NCBI RefSeq assembly: GCF_023008165.1
Contig: NZ_JAKQZA010000011.1
Location: 1 to 64,000, forward strand
Reading direction: 5' to 3'
DNA length: 64,000 nucleotides
Source of the DNA: Kordiimonas laminariae
Lineage (GTDB): Bacteria > Pseudomonadota > Alphaproteobacteria > Sphingomonadales > Kordiimonadaceae
Shown here: in pieces, positions 15,280 through 24,057 of the stretch
Layout of the letters: every line of letters begins with the position of its first letter
Numbering within the stretch: position 1 is the stretch's first letter
Notes under the pieces: model-generated
The model's database searches: none
The model's input: the letters and a program-made list of their open reading frames with translations, nothing else
Told to the model about the DNA's origin: nothing
Translations under genes and position numbers: made by a program

Positions 15280-16575
15280 ATGATAAAACCATCGTCGGCT
15301 TCGTTAGCCGTCTTATTAGCGACCCTGCCAAGCGTCGTTACATCGGATGTTTTCGCATATGAAGAAGCGCAACATCAGATACAAAATGAAATCAATATTG
15401 TACTCACGATCGATGAGGCTGTTAGGCTGGCCCTGACTTCTGATGACCCTTACCTCCGGCAACCGGAAGAAATGGCTTCTTCATACGAACAGGCTGGTAT
15501 CGCAGATAGTCAGTTAGCGGACCCTAAAGTGCGGCTAAACTTTGCAAACTGGCCTTTGGATAGTTTTAGCTATTCTCAGGAGCCTATGACCCAAATTCAA
15601 GTTGGGGTAAGTCAGTCCTTTCCAAAAGGGAATACTCTCAAATTTCGTCGTGAAAAACGCAATGCTCAGGCAAAAGGTGAAAGGCATAAGCAAGCACTTC
15701 GTGAACGTGAAGTAGTCCTGGATACTCGTATGATTTGGTTAGAACTGAGCTATCTCAGTGGCGCAAAATCAAAGATTCAGGAAAGCCGTACCGCAGTAAA
15801 AGAACTACTAACTGTAATACAATCGGTATTCTCTTCCGGCAGGCAAACTTCTCAAGATATCCTTAGAGCTGAACTGGAGATCAGCATTCTAGACGACCGT
15901 CTTGTCAATATTGAACGACAGACCGCTATGTTGCGCGCTAAGTTGGCCCGTAGAATTGGAAACAAAGCATTCAGTGCACAAATCCCATCGTCCCCTCCTG
16001 GGTTGAGGCATCCAAGCGACCCGACTGCTGTCCTTGAAACATTAATTAGCCATCCTGCTGCAAAACTGCGAAGCGCGATGATTGAAGCGGCAGACAAGGA
16101 TGTTTCAATCGCAGGGGAATCATACAAGCCAGGTTGGACCATCAATGCTGGATATGGGGCCAGAGGAGGCGATAGAACGGATTTTGCCTCTGTCGGAGTT
16201 ACTATGGACCTCCCTTTATTCACTGAAAAAAGACAAGATAAAAGAGTTCAAGCCGCTAAAAAAGCCCGTCAAGCCAATCGCTTTTCAAAAGATACGGTGC
16301 TTTTGGAGTTGCGTAAGCAATTACAGGTGGCTCGCGCAGACTGGGAACAATTGGATGAAAGGATAAAACTCTATCAGTCTGTGGTCCTTGTACGTGCCAA
16401 AGATACACGAGAAGCAAGCCTAAATTCCTATCAAAGTGGTGTGACAGACTTTCCTGAACTTGTTCGTTCGAGATTGGCAGAACTAGACACCGAACTCAAA
16501 ATAATTCGCCTTAAGGCTGATCGATTTAAAGCTCAGGCACAACTCCTGTTTTTAGAAGGTGAAAATGATGCGTAA
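15280..16575 (+). CDS. TolC-family outer-membrane efflux protein (CusC/CzcC-like)
   Basis: 431 residues from ATG 15280, with AAGGA 7 nt upstream; an extended frame to 15238 lacks a site. Signal peptide 1-26, then the repeated long helical hairpins of outer-membrane factor channels. It forms the outer-membrane exit duct of the tripartite RND pump encoded by the next two genes. Its 3' end overlaps the adaptor gene by 11 bp, so the two are translationally coupled. Confidence 0.9.
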   Translation: MIKPSSASLAVLLATLPSVVTSDVFAYEEAQHQIQNEINIVLTIDEAVRLALTSDDPYLRQPEEMASSYEQAGIADSQLADPKVRLNFANWPLDSFSYSQEPMTQIQVGVSQSFPKGNTLKFRREKRNAQAKGERHKQALREREVVLDTRMIWLELSYLSGAKSKIQESRTAVKELLTVIQSVFSSGRQTSQDILRAELEISILDDRLVNIERQTAMLRAKLARRIGNKAFSAQIPSSPPGLRHPSDPTAVLETLISHPAAKLRSAMIEAADKDVSIAGESYKPGWTINAGYGARGGDRTDFASVGVTMDLPLFTEKRQDKRVQAAKKARQANRFSKDTVLLELRKQLQVARADWEQLDERIKLYQSVVLVRAKDTREASLNSYQSGVTDFPELVRSRLAELDTELKIIRLKADRFKAQAQLLFLEGENDA

Positions 16576-18043
16576 AATTCTTCTGACATCTACAATTGCA
16601 CTTAGTGTAGGGCTAGGCCTTGGTTTTATTGGGCGCGATATGTTTGGCGACACTGGGCAGTCTGGTCCTTCAAATTCGAAGGAAAAGGAAATTTTATATT
16701 GGGTGGCACCCATGGATAAAAATTTCCGCAGTGACAATCCTGGTAAATCCCCAATGGGTATGGATCTCATACCTGTATATGAGGGTGAGGAAGCTGGGGC
16801 AGATGACCCAAATGCACTCAAGATTAGTGCTGCTGTAATTAACAACATTGGTGTTCGTACTGAAAAAATCGGCCTAGAAGATTTAGCCCGAGAAGTTGAT
16901 ACCGTTGGCTATATTACACCAAATGAAGATTTAAGTTCACATGTCCATGTACGTTCAGCGGGCTGGGTTGAAAAATTGTACCGCAAGGCCGTAGGTGAAT
17001 GGGTACAAAAGGATGAACTAATTTTCGAGTTGTATTCTCCAGAATTAGTTAATGCTCAAACTGAGTTTGTTCAGGCGATTAAGCTAAAGCAAAGTGCGTT
17101 AAAGGTTGCGGCGAAAGAACGTTTGAGAGCACTGGGGATGGAAGAAGGTCAAATTTCCCAGTTGGAACAGACAGGTAAAGTCAAACAATTGATAGAAGTC
17201 AGAGCACCACAGGACGGCGTTATACTAGCTCTTAATATCGGAGAAGGTATGCATGTTACACCAGGTAAAACGGTGTTTTCGCTTTCAGACTTGTCCAGTG
17301 TTTGGGTGAAAGTCGATGTCTTTGAAGGACAATCAGATTGGATTAAGGAAGGCCAAGATGTCCAGATGACATTGCCATTCCTTCCTGGAGAAAACTGGCA
17401 GGGAGCAGTTGACTATGTTTACCCCTTGGTGGACCCCAAAAGCCGAACAGTTCAGGTGAGACTTGCATTTGAAAATTCTGCAGGTCGATTGAAACCTAAC
17501 ATGTATGGTGAAATCCGAATAGAAGCCGAACCACTTGAGAATGTCTTAACTATTCCTCGTGAAGCTTTGATCAGAACAGGTAAAAATGACAGAGTGATTA
17601 TCGCTGTCGAAGACAATAAATTTCGTCCGGCTGAAGTTTTAGTTGGTCGAGAATCTGGCGATAGACTGGAGATTAAAGCTGGTCTGCAAAGTGGCGAAAC
17701 TGTCGTTACCTCGGGTCAGTTCCTTATTGACTCCGAAGCGAGTATTAATAGCTCATTCCTCCGCCTTCTAGATGCTGGGACAGAATCTGAGGATAATTTA
17801 GCCCATGAGATGGAAATGGAAACCCATCACGGCATGGGCACAGTAAATTCTATTACCGGCAAACATACCGTTAACCTTACACATCAACCAATTACCTCTT
17901 TGGGGTGGCCAGAAATGACCATGGACTTCACGGTTTCCAATTCTGTGGATCTCTCCCAATTCAGCGTTGGTGACATGATGCACTTTGAACTTCGAAAGAA
18001 TTCAGAAGGCATGTTTGAAATCACTAGCGCATCGAAAATGTAG
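16565..18043 (+). CDS. cusB: RND efflux periplasmic adaptor with N-terminal metal-binding and C-terminal CusF-like domains
   Basis: 492 residues from ATG 16565 (AGAAGG 5 nt upstream; GTG 16559 and ATG 16568 also possible). After a signal/anchor helix comes a heavy-metal-binding segment (Y-W-V-A-P-M-D...S-P-M-G-M-D-L-I-P-V-Y, about 45-72), then the barrel-sandwich, helical hairpin and beta-barrel domains of CusB-type membrane fusion proteins. The last about 70 residues form a CusF-like module with W-P-E-M-T-M. It links the RND pump to the TolC channel and hands on Cu(I)/Ag(I). The extra CusF module is present in some homologues but not in the E. coli protein. Confidence 0.93.
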   Translation: MMRKILLTSTIALSVGLGLGFIGRDMFGDTGQSGPSNSKEKEILYWVAPMDKNFRSDNPGKSPMGMDLIPVYEGEEAGADDPNALKISAAVINNIGVRTEKIGLEDLAREVDTVGYITPNEDLSSHVHVRSAGWVEKLYRKAVGEWVQKDELIFELYSPELVNAQTEFVQAIKLKQSALKVAAKERLRALGMEEGQISQLEQTGKVKQLIEVRAPQDGVILALNIGEGMHVTPGKTVFSLSDLSSVWVKVDVFEGQSDWIKEGQDVQMTLPFLPGENWQGAVDYVYPLVDPKSRTVQVRLAFENSAGRLKPNMYGEIRIEAEPLENVLTIPREALIRTGKNDRVIIAVEDNKFRPAEVLVGRESGDRLEIKAGLQSGETVVTSGQFLIDSEASINSSFLRLLDAGTESEDNLAHEMEMETHHGMGTVNSITGKHTVNLTHQPITSLGWPEMTMDFTVSNSVDLSQFSVGDMMHFELRKNSEGMFEITSASKM

Positions 18044-18058
18044 GAAACGGAGACGGAA

Positions 18059-21000
18059 ATGATTGCTAATATTATTAAATGGTCAATTTCCAACCGTTTT
18101 CTGGTTGTGATATTGACCCTATTGTTTACTGGGTGGGGGGCTTATTCGCTTTCCAAGACCCCTTTGGATGCAATACCTGATCTGTCGGATGTACAGGTAA
18201 TTATTAAGACAACGTACCCTGGGCAAGCTCCGCAAGTTGTAGAAGATCAAGTAACTTATCCTCTAACCACGGCAATGCTCTCTGTACCTGGGGCGACGAC
18301 GGTTCGGGGGTATTCGTTCTTCAATGACTCGTATGTATATATCATCTTTGAAGACGGTACAGATCTATACTGGGCAAGATCGCGGGTACTGGAGTATCTA
18401 AGCCAAGTAGCGCCAACTCTCCCAGCTGGAGCACGATCAGCACTGGGACCTGACGCAACAGGGGTTGGTTGGGTCTATCAATATGCTCTTATCGACAGGA
18501 GTGGCAAGCATGATCTAGCCCAGTTGCGTAGTATTCAGGATTGGTTTCTGAAGTATGAGCTACAAACGGTAGAGGGTGTCTCCGAAGTTGCTACGATTGG
18601 AGGCATGGTTAAGCAGTATCAGGTTGTGGTGAACCCTGCGAGACTACGTGCCTACGACATTCCCCTCAATAAGGTAAAAATGGCGATCAAGATGGGCAAT
18701 CAGGAAACTGGTGGTCGTGTTATTGAGATGGCCGAAGCAGAATATATGGTTAGAGCTTCAGGCTACATTGATGAAATTGCTGATCTTGAAGCAATCCCTG
18801 TCAGTTTGTCACCCAATGGTACCCCCGTCCTATTAAAAGATATTGCTGAAATTCGTATGGGGCCAGAGCTTCGCAGAGGTATTGGAGAACTCAATGGTGA
18901 AGGCGAAGCCGTCGGTGGTGTGATCATCATGCGTTGGGGTGAAAATGCGCTCTCAACAATTGATTTGGTGAAAGAAAAGTTAGAAACTTTAAAGAAGAGT
19001 CTACCAGAAGGTGTTGAAATCGTTGAAACCTATGACCGTTCTTCACTTATAAATCGCGCTGTTGAAACGCTGAATGAAAAGCTGATCGAAGAGTTTCTTG
19101 TTGTTGCTTTAGTATGTGCAGTTTTCCTTTTCCACTTAAGGTCATCTCTTGTTGTGGTGTTAAGCCTGCCAGTAGGTATTTTGGCCGCAATTATCGTTAT
19201 GAATAGTCAAGGTATTAATGCCAACATTATGTCTCTTGGCGGTATAGCTATTGCTATCGGGGCAATGGTAGATGCAACAATTGTTATGATTGAAAACTTC
19301 CATAAACATATGGAAGAAGAGGAGATAACATCAGAAAATAGATGGGAGGTTGTCTCAAAGGCTGCTGTAGAAGTAGGGCCACCACTATTTTTCTCTCTAC
19401 TGATTATTACGCTAAGTTTTGTGCCGATTTTTGCATTGGAAGCGCAGGAAGGAAGGTTATTCCATCCTCTAGCATTCACCAAAACATATGCAATGGCGGC
19501 AGCTTCAGCTCTCTCTATTACTATTGTTCCCGTTTTAATGGGGTATTTTATCCGGGGTAAAATCGTTCCAGAGCACAAAAACCCTATCAACCGAGGGTTA
19601 ATGGCAATCTATAAGCCGTTCATTGGCGCTGTGCTGAAATACCCTAAAATGATGGTCGTGATTACGTTGTTGATCATGGCAAGTGCATATTATCCTCTCA
19701 GCAAGATTGGTGGCGAGTTTATGCCGGATCTTGATGAGGGCGATTTGCTGTATATGCCGAGTGCCTATCCCGCTATCTCTGCTGGTAAAGCGGCGCAGAT
19801 TGTCCAACAAACCAATAAACTGATTAAGACTATTCCTGAAGTGGAGGTTGTCTACGGAAAAGCAGGCAGAGCTGAAAGTGCTACAGACCCTGCTCCTCTC
19901 ACGATGATTGAGACGACAATTAAGCTTAAGCCGCGCAGCGAGTGGCGTAAAGGAATGACCACAGAGAAATTGAAGGCTGAGCTCAACCAATTGGTCAGTG
20001 TTCCTAGCTTAACCAACGTATGGATCATGCCAATCAAAAACCGCATTGATATGCTAGCAACTGGAATTAAAACACCAGTTGGTATCAAGGTAGCCGGTCC
20101 TGATCTAGAAGTTATCAGTCAAATCGGTCAGGACATTGAAGCTGTTATGAAAGATGTACCTGGCACTGCTTCGGTTTATGCAGAGCGGGTAACTGGCGGG
20201 CGCTATATCAATACCGATATTGATAGAGTGAAAGCCGCACGATATGGGCTGAATATAGCAGATGTTCAAGATGTCATTCGCACAGCAATTGGCGGTATGT
20301 CAGTTACTGAAAGCGTTGAAGGTCTTGAGCGCTACCCCGTCAATTTGCGCTATCCTCGCGATTACAGAGATTCTCTTGATCGTTTAAGGTCTCTCCCTAT
20401 TGTCACACCAATGGGGGGACATATTCCGCTTGGCCAAGTTGCAGATATTACCGTTAGTGGTGGCCCAGGTGTTATTCGTAGCGAGAATGCTCGTTTGAAC
20501 GGTTGGATTTATGTAGATATTTCCGGCGTTGACATCGGCAGTTATGTAAAAAAAGCGAAAGAAGTTGTTGAAAATAACATTGAACTTCCCGCTGGTTATT
20601 CAATCGCATGGTCCGGCCAATATGAATATATGGAAAGGGCAAAAGAAAAGCTGAGTGTAGTGGTTCCTGTTACACTGATTATCATCTTACTTTTGTTGTT
20701 TATCAACTTCAAAAATCTAACATCTGTTCTCATCATTATGGGTACATTACCTCTATCGCTCGTAGGCGGTATCTGGCTCTTATATTGGCTTGATTACAAT
20801 CTATCAGTTGCTGTTGGCGTAGGCTTTATCGCATTGGCCGGTGTTGCCGTTGAAATTGGTGTGCTGATGATCGTCTATCTCAATCAGGCCTGGGAGCGCG
20901 TTCAAAAAACAGTTGAAAAAGAAGGTCGAGAGCTAACCAGATCTGATCTGGCTAAGGCTGTTGTTGATGGTGCACTTCTCAGAGTTAGGCCAATCATGAT

Positions 21001-21205
21001 GACGGTTGCTGTTATCATCGCAGGTTTGCTGCCAATTATGTTGGGTACAGGCACTGGCTCCGAGGTGATGCGGAGGATTGCGGCACCAATGGTTGGTGGC
21101 ATGATTAGCGCTACAATACTAACGCTGCTGGTTATTCCTGCTGCCTATTTATTGTGGAAGTCTCGGGAAACTGTTGTCGAAACTCAAGCAATAAATCAGA
21201 AATAG
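18059..21205 (+). CDS. cusA: Cu(I)/Ag(I) RND efflux pump, CusA type
   Basis: 1048 residues, full length for heavy-metal RND pumps, with twelve membrane helices and two large periplasmic loops. The three methionines that bind Cu(I)/Ag(I) in E. coli CusA (M573, M623, M672) are all kept, at about M566 (L-L-Y-M-P), M616 (P-L-T-M) and M665 (R-I-D-M-L). This marks a monovalent-cation pump rather than a Zn/Co/Cd pump. It lies 15 bp after the adaptor gene. GGAG and ACGGA precede the start. Confidence 0.96.
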   Translation: MIANIIKWSISNRFLVVILTLLFTGWGAYSLSKTPLDAIPDLSDVQVIIKTTYPGQAPQVVEDQVTYPLTTAMLSVPGATTVRGYSFFNDSYVYIIFEDGTDLYWARSRVLEYLSQVAPTLPAGARSALGPDATGVGWVYQYALIDRSGKHDLAQLRSIQDWFLKYELQTVEGVSEVATIGGMVKQYQVVVNPARLRAYDIPLNKVKMAIKMGNQETGGRVIEMAEAEYMVRASGYIDEIADLEAIPVSLSPNGTPVLLKDIAEIRMGPELRRGIGELNGEGEAVGGVIIMRWGENALSTIDLVKEKLETLKKSLPEGVEIVETYDRSSLINRAVETLNEKLIEEFLVVALVCAVFLFHLRSSLVVVLSLPVGILAAIIVMNSQGINANIMSLGGIAIAIGAMVDATIVMIENFHKHMEEEEITSENRWEVVSKAAVEVGPPLFFSLLIITLSFVPIFALEAQEGRLFHPLAFTKTYAMAAASALSITIVPVLMGYFIRGKIVPEHKNPINRGLMAIYKPFIGAVLKYPKMMVVITLLIMASAYYPLSKIGGEFMPDLDEGDLLYMPSAYPAISAGKAAQIVQQTNKLIKTIPEVEVVYGKAGRAESATDPAPLTMIETTIKLKPRSEWRKGMTTEKLKAELNQLVSVPSLTNVWIMPIKNRIDMLATGIKTPVGIKVAGPDLEVISQIGQDIEAVMKDVPGTASVYAERVTGGRYINTDIDRVKAARYGLNIADVQDVIRTAIGGMSVTESVEGLERYPVNLRYPRDYRDSLDRLRSLPIVTPMGGHIPLGQVADITVSGGPGVIRSENARLNGWIYVDISGVDIGSYVKKAKEVVENNIELPAGYSIAWSGQYEYMERAKEKLSVVVPVTLIIILLLLFINFKNLTSVLIIMGTLPLSLVGGIWLLYWLDYNLSVAVGVGFIALAGVAVEIGVLMIVYLNQAWERVQKTVEKEGRELTRSDLAKAVVDGALLRVRPIMMTVAVIIAGLLPIMLGTGTGSEVMRRIAAPMVGGMISATILTLLVIPAAYLLWKSRETVVETQAINQK

Positions 21206-21214
21206 GGGGCAGCA

Positions 21215-22069
21215 ATGACTAATCTGTTGTTTTGGAAGTTACATGCTCTTTTAGCGCATATTGCGGCTATCCTTATCATTACATCTACTGTGTTTTTTAT
21301 GGTTGATTACCTTAGGAAAAAACACAGCGAACAAATGGGTGGTGTCGCAAAATGGCTTCTCTGGGCAGGTGTTTTGGCTGGTATATCAGGAGCATGTTTT
21401 TGGCTTATAGGCCCAAGTGAACTGCAAGGCGTGAGTAATACCCACGCACAAATTTCCTCGTATATTGGAACAGCAACATTTGCACTTGTTGCAGCTGTTG
21501 TCTTTGCATTCTTATTTCCTCACGGAAAAAAAGTGAGTGTGCAACAAGCAGCCAGTTCTTTCTTCGTTGGTGCTTTGGTCATCGTCGCCAGTATCGAAGG
21601 GTTTGGATTGTTCTATGGAGGAACACCGTTCTTTCCGTCTAACAATGAAACTTTAAAAGATACATCTTCAGGGATGAATAGCACGAGTAGCTCAGATTCA
21701 GTGAAAGAGTTTGTTGTTCAGTTTCAAACGGCACTACACAGTGATCGTTTTCTGGAAGTTTCAAATGCCTTTGATAGACAAGCCATCATCTTTGAAAATG
21801 GCGCAAAAGAACCTTCACTTGATGTTTATTTAAATGACCATCTTAAACCAGAAATGGCAATGCTTAAAGCAGCCAGACGCACTGTTCTTTCTCAGGAAAT
21901 TACTGAGCATGGGGCGATCGCATCCGTTGCAACCCGTTCCTTGTTGAGCTTCTCAGTTAAAGGTGAACAGAAGCAATTTGATAGCACTGAGACGTTAGTG
22001 CTCTTCAGGTCTGATAGCAGTTGGAAAATCGTGCATGCCCATTGGTCATCACGGCCACACAGAAACTAA
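21215..22069 (+). CDS. DUF2231-like membrane domain fused to an NTF2-like domain (paralogue)
   Basis: 284 residues, 9 bp after cusA, with AGGGGGCAGC before the ATG. The N-terminal half (about 1-140) has four helices resembling the DUF2231-type domain of the protein at 7953. After a short Ser/Thr-rich linker, the C-terminal 120 residues match the NTF2-like domain of that protein (S-K-A-S-Y-like lid, D-H-L/G-H-M-K-x-D/E-M-A and a final W). The His-rich linker is missing. Being inside the cus operon it is presumably part of the copper response; its function is unknown. Confidence 0.75.
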   Translation: MTNLLFWKLHALLAHIAAILIITSTVFFMVDYLRKKHSEQMGGVAKWLLWAGVLAGISGACFWLIGPSELQGVSNTHAQISSYIGTATFALVAAVVFAFLFPHGKKVSVQQAASSFFVGALVIVASIEGFGLFYGGTPFFPSNNETLKDTSSGMNSTSSSDSVKEFVVQFQTALHSDRFLEVSNAFDRQAIIFENGAKEPSLDVYLNDHLKPEMAMLKAARRTVLSQEITEHGAIASVATRSLLSFSVKGEQKQFDSTETLVLFRSDSSWKIVHAHWSSRPHRN

Positions 22070-22096
22070 CTTTAGGTTTTATGAAAGGATTTACTT

Positions 22097-22429
22097 ATGA
22101 AGTTTTTTAAATTGCTCCTTATGGCAACGGTTATTGGTGTCTATTCGCCGGTGGTTTATGCTGACGGTGGGCACTCGCATTCCAAGAAAAATCAACAAAA
22201 ACAATCTGCTATGGTTCACGCTAAGGTCAATAAAATTAAGAGATCGGAGAGAAAAATTAATGTCTCTCACGGCCCAATTAAACAGTTGGGTTGGCCTGCT
22301 ATGACGATGGATTTCAGGGTGGCAAAAGAAGTCAAACTTGATTTGATCAAAGAAGGTCAGGAGTTGATGATCTCAATTGAGCCTGGTCCAGATGGATTAT
22401 ACATCATTAAAAAAGTCATGATGCACTAA
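22097..22429 (+). CDS. cusF: CusF-like periplasmic Cu/Ag-binding protein
   Basis: 110 residues with a signal peptide (cleavage after Y-A-D region, about 22). The CusF metal site is complete: H58, W66 in G-W-P-A-M-T-M, M69 and M71. In E. coli CusF the equivalent His and two Met bind Cu(I)/Ag(I) under a Trp cap, and the protein delivers metal to CusB. An N-terminal H-S-H-S-K extends the possible ligands. A good AAAGGA site precedes the ATG. It is the last gene of the operon, followed by a hairpin at 22451. Confidence 0.92.
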   Translation: MKFFKLLLMATVIGVYSPVVYADGGHSHSKKNQQKQSAMVHAKVNKIKRSERKINVSHGPIKQLGWPAMTMDFRVAKEVKLDLIKEGQELMISIEPGPDGLYIIKKVMMH

Positions 22430-22450
22430 ATCTAACACATAGTTTTTTGG

Positions 22451-22475
22451 TTAGGGCCTACTGGCCCTAACTTTA
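22451..22475 (+). terminator. Hairpin terminator after cusF
   Basis: TTAGGGCC (22451-22458) and GGCCCTAA (22463-22470) are perfect complements with a TACT loop, followed by CTTTA. The T tract is short, so termination may be partial and the formyltransferase gene could be read through. Confidence 0.6.
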
Positions 22476-22498
22476 CTGATATAGAAACAGCTTCAGTT

Positions 22499-23326
22499 TT
22501 GAGAATCGTATATTTTGGTACAGACTTATTATCGTCCTGTGTGAACGTGTTTATTCAATGCGGGCACACGATTGATGCGATATATACGGGAATGGAAAAT
22601 GATTTTTCTGAACAAATTAAACGTTTGGCCCAGAAATTTAATATCCCCATACACTATAAACATCCGTCTACAGAAGAGCTGATAGCCTATGTAAACGAAG
22701 GCGTGGAAATGTTTTTTGTTGCGGAATATCCGTTCAAGATTCCGTCTATTGATATGTTGAAGTATGGTGTAAACTTACATACCAGCCTTCTGCCTGAAGG
22801 AAGAGGGCCAACACCTCTTCCGTATCTTATAAAAGATATACCCCATGCGGCAGGTCTTACTCTTCATAAGCTCTCTAGTATGTTTGATAGCGGTGATATT
22901 ATTCTGCAACAGCCTATCAATCTATCATCATCAGAAACGTTAAATAGTTTGTCGATTAAAATGTATTTAGCTGCATCGATTCTCGTCGAGCAATTGTTAG
23001 GTGATTTGTCAACTTACTATGAACGTGCCGTTCCGCAAATACCTCAGCAAGGGTTAGCTGTGCCAGATCTAACGGAACGATTGATAGAATGGACCAGCAG
23101 CGGAAGAAATATTGCGGCTAAAATAAAGGCATTTGGTCATTTTGGTGTGATCGTTTTTTTTGCTGGAAAATACTGGCGTGTCACACATGCTGAAGTTGTT
23201 GAATGTGAAAATGGTGAACCACCGGGTACACTTATTTATAAATCCAACGATTTAGTTGCTATCACAATTGTGGATGGCTTTATTGTTATTCCAGTATCTG
23301 CTTTTTTCTCAATAGAATTAAACTGA
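22499..23326 (+). CDS. Formyltransferase-family protein (methionyl-tRNA formyltransferase-like)
   Basis: 275 residues from a TTG start (22499), about 30 bp after the cus hairpin. The N-terminal 180 residues form the formyl-transferase fold: a G-T-D-L-L-S-S start, the H-T-S-L-L-P-E-G-R-G-P-T-P loop and the F-D-S-G-D-I catalytic Asp motif. The usual Asn of N-x-L-H-x-S-L-L-P is present. The C-terminal part resembles the small Fmt C-terminal barrel. It is divergent and lies in a metal island, so it is unlikely to be the housekeeping fmt; it may formylate a sugar or another amine. The substrate is unknown. Confidence 0.7.
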   Translation: MRIVYFGTDLLSSCVNVFIQCGHTIDAIYTGMENDFSEQIKRLAQKFNIPIHYKHPSTEELIAYVNEGVEMFFVAEYPFKIPSIDMLKYGVNLHTSLLPEGRGPTPLPYLIKDIPHAAGLTLHKLSSMFDSGDIILQQPINLSSSETLNSLSIKMYLAASILVEQLLGDLSTYYERAVPQIPQQGLAVPDLTERLIEWTSSGRNIAAKIKAFGHFGVIVFFAGKYWRVTHAEVVECENGEPPGTLIYKSNDLVAITIVDGFIVIPVSAFFSIELN

Positions 23327-23343
23327 GAGTACCTTTAGAACAG

Positions 23344-23365
23344 GTAGGCAAGAGCCGTAGCTCTT
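23344..23365. repeat. Hairpin between convergent genes
   Basis: GGCAAGAGC and GCTCTTGCC with a CGTA loop lie between the stops of the formyltransferase and the cytochrome c gene. No T tract is seen on either side. It probably insulates the two convergent transcripts. Confidence 0.6.
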
Positions 23366-23376
23366 GCCAGATGAGG

Positions 23377-23724
23377 TTACTTTTTGAGAAATGTTTTTCT
23401 CATATATCCTATAATGTCTTTTACATCCTTTTCAGTGAGCTCTGGATTGCCGCCAAGCGGAGGCATCGCTAAGTCAGCATCCGGACGCTCAAGCCCTTCT
23501 GTTATGTTTTGAAACAGAATAGCGTCAGTTTTTTTCAAAGGGCTTTTCTTGGAAGTGAAATCTGGAATGCCTGGCATCGTTGGCTTTCCTTTTTCACCAT
23601 GACACGCAATACAAGTTTCCTCATATCGTTCTTGACCATTAGTAAGATCAAGAGGCTTCTCTATATTGATTGCCGTATTTGAGGCGAGCAATAACATGGA
23701 AGTGGTAATCGTCGATAATGACAT
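23377..23724 (-). CDS. Small exported cytochrome c (class I)
   Basis: 115 residues. A hydrophobic N-terminal stretch serves as signal peptide. One haem site, C-I-A-C-H, is near residue 37, and a later M-P-P-L-G-G supplies the axial Met. The A-D-L-A-M-P-P and D-I-I-G-Y-M-R end are typical of c553/c6-like single-haem cytochromes. It is 10 bp downstream of another cytochrome c gene and belongs to the porin operon (24058-25380). It presumably carries electrons in the periplasm; partners are unknown. Confidence 0.88.
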   Translation of the reverse strand: MSLSTITTSMLLLASNTAINIEKPLDLTNGQERYEETCIACHGEKGKPTMPGIPDFTSKKSPLKKTDAILFQNITEGLERPDADLAMPPLGGNPELTEKDVKDIIGYMRKTFLKK

Positions 23725-23734
23725 AATCTGCTCC

Positions 23735-24037
23735 CTACTTATTGCTGGCTCTGAGAAATGCTTCTATATCTCTAGCGACGTTGCCCGGGATATTTGCTCT
23801 AACACGCATGTGTGTTACGTCTACATGCCATTCCTCGTCGGAGTTATCTTTTACGCTCCGCATATTGTGGCAACGAGCACACGTTTTTGCCCAGGCCTTT
23901 GCACCTCTTGCGATTTGCTGTGGGTCCGGCTTTTTGGGCTTGGCCTTTGTTTGTGCTGCCCCAGCACTGCCCAGGCCTACAAGTGTAACCAGAGCGACTG
24001 CTGTCAGATAAGATATTGTTTTCCCATATTTACGCAT
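23735..24037 (-). CDS. Small exported cytochrome c
   Basis: 100 residues with a signal peptide (K-Y-G-K, hydrophobic 10-27, A-G-A-A) and a basic K/P-rich linker. One C-A-R-C-H haem motif is near residue 54. The conserved H-M-R-V-R-A-N region may provide the distal Met. It sits between the porin and the second cytochrome gene with gaps of 20 and 10 bp. GGAGAAAC lies before the ATG. A role in periplasmic redox chemistry, for example of copper, is inference. Confidence 0.85.
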   Translation of the reverse strand: MRKYGKTISYLTAVALVTLVGLGSAGAAQTKAKPKKPDPQQIARGAKAWAKTCARCHNMRSVKDNSDEEWHVDVTHMRVRANIPGNVARDIEAFLRASNK

Positions 24038-24057
24038 AATGTTTCTCCTTTATACAC

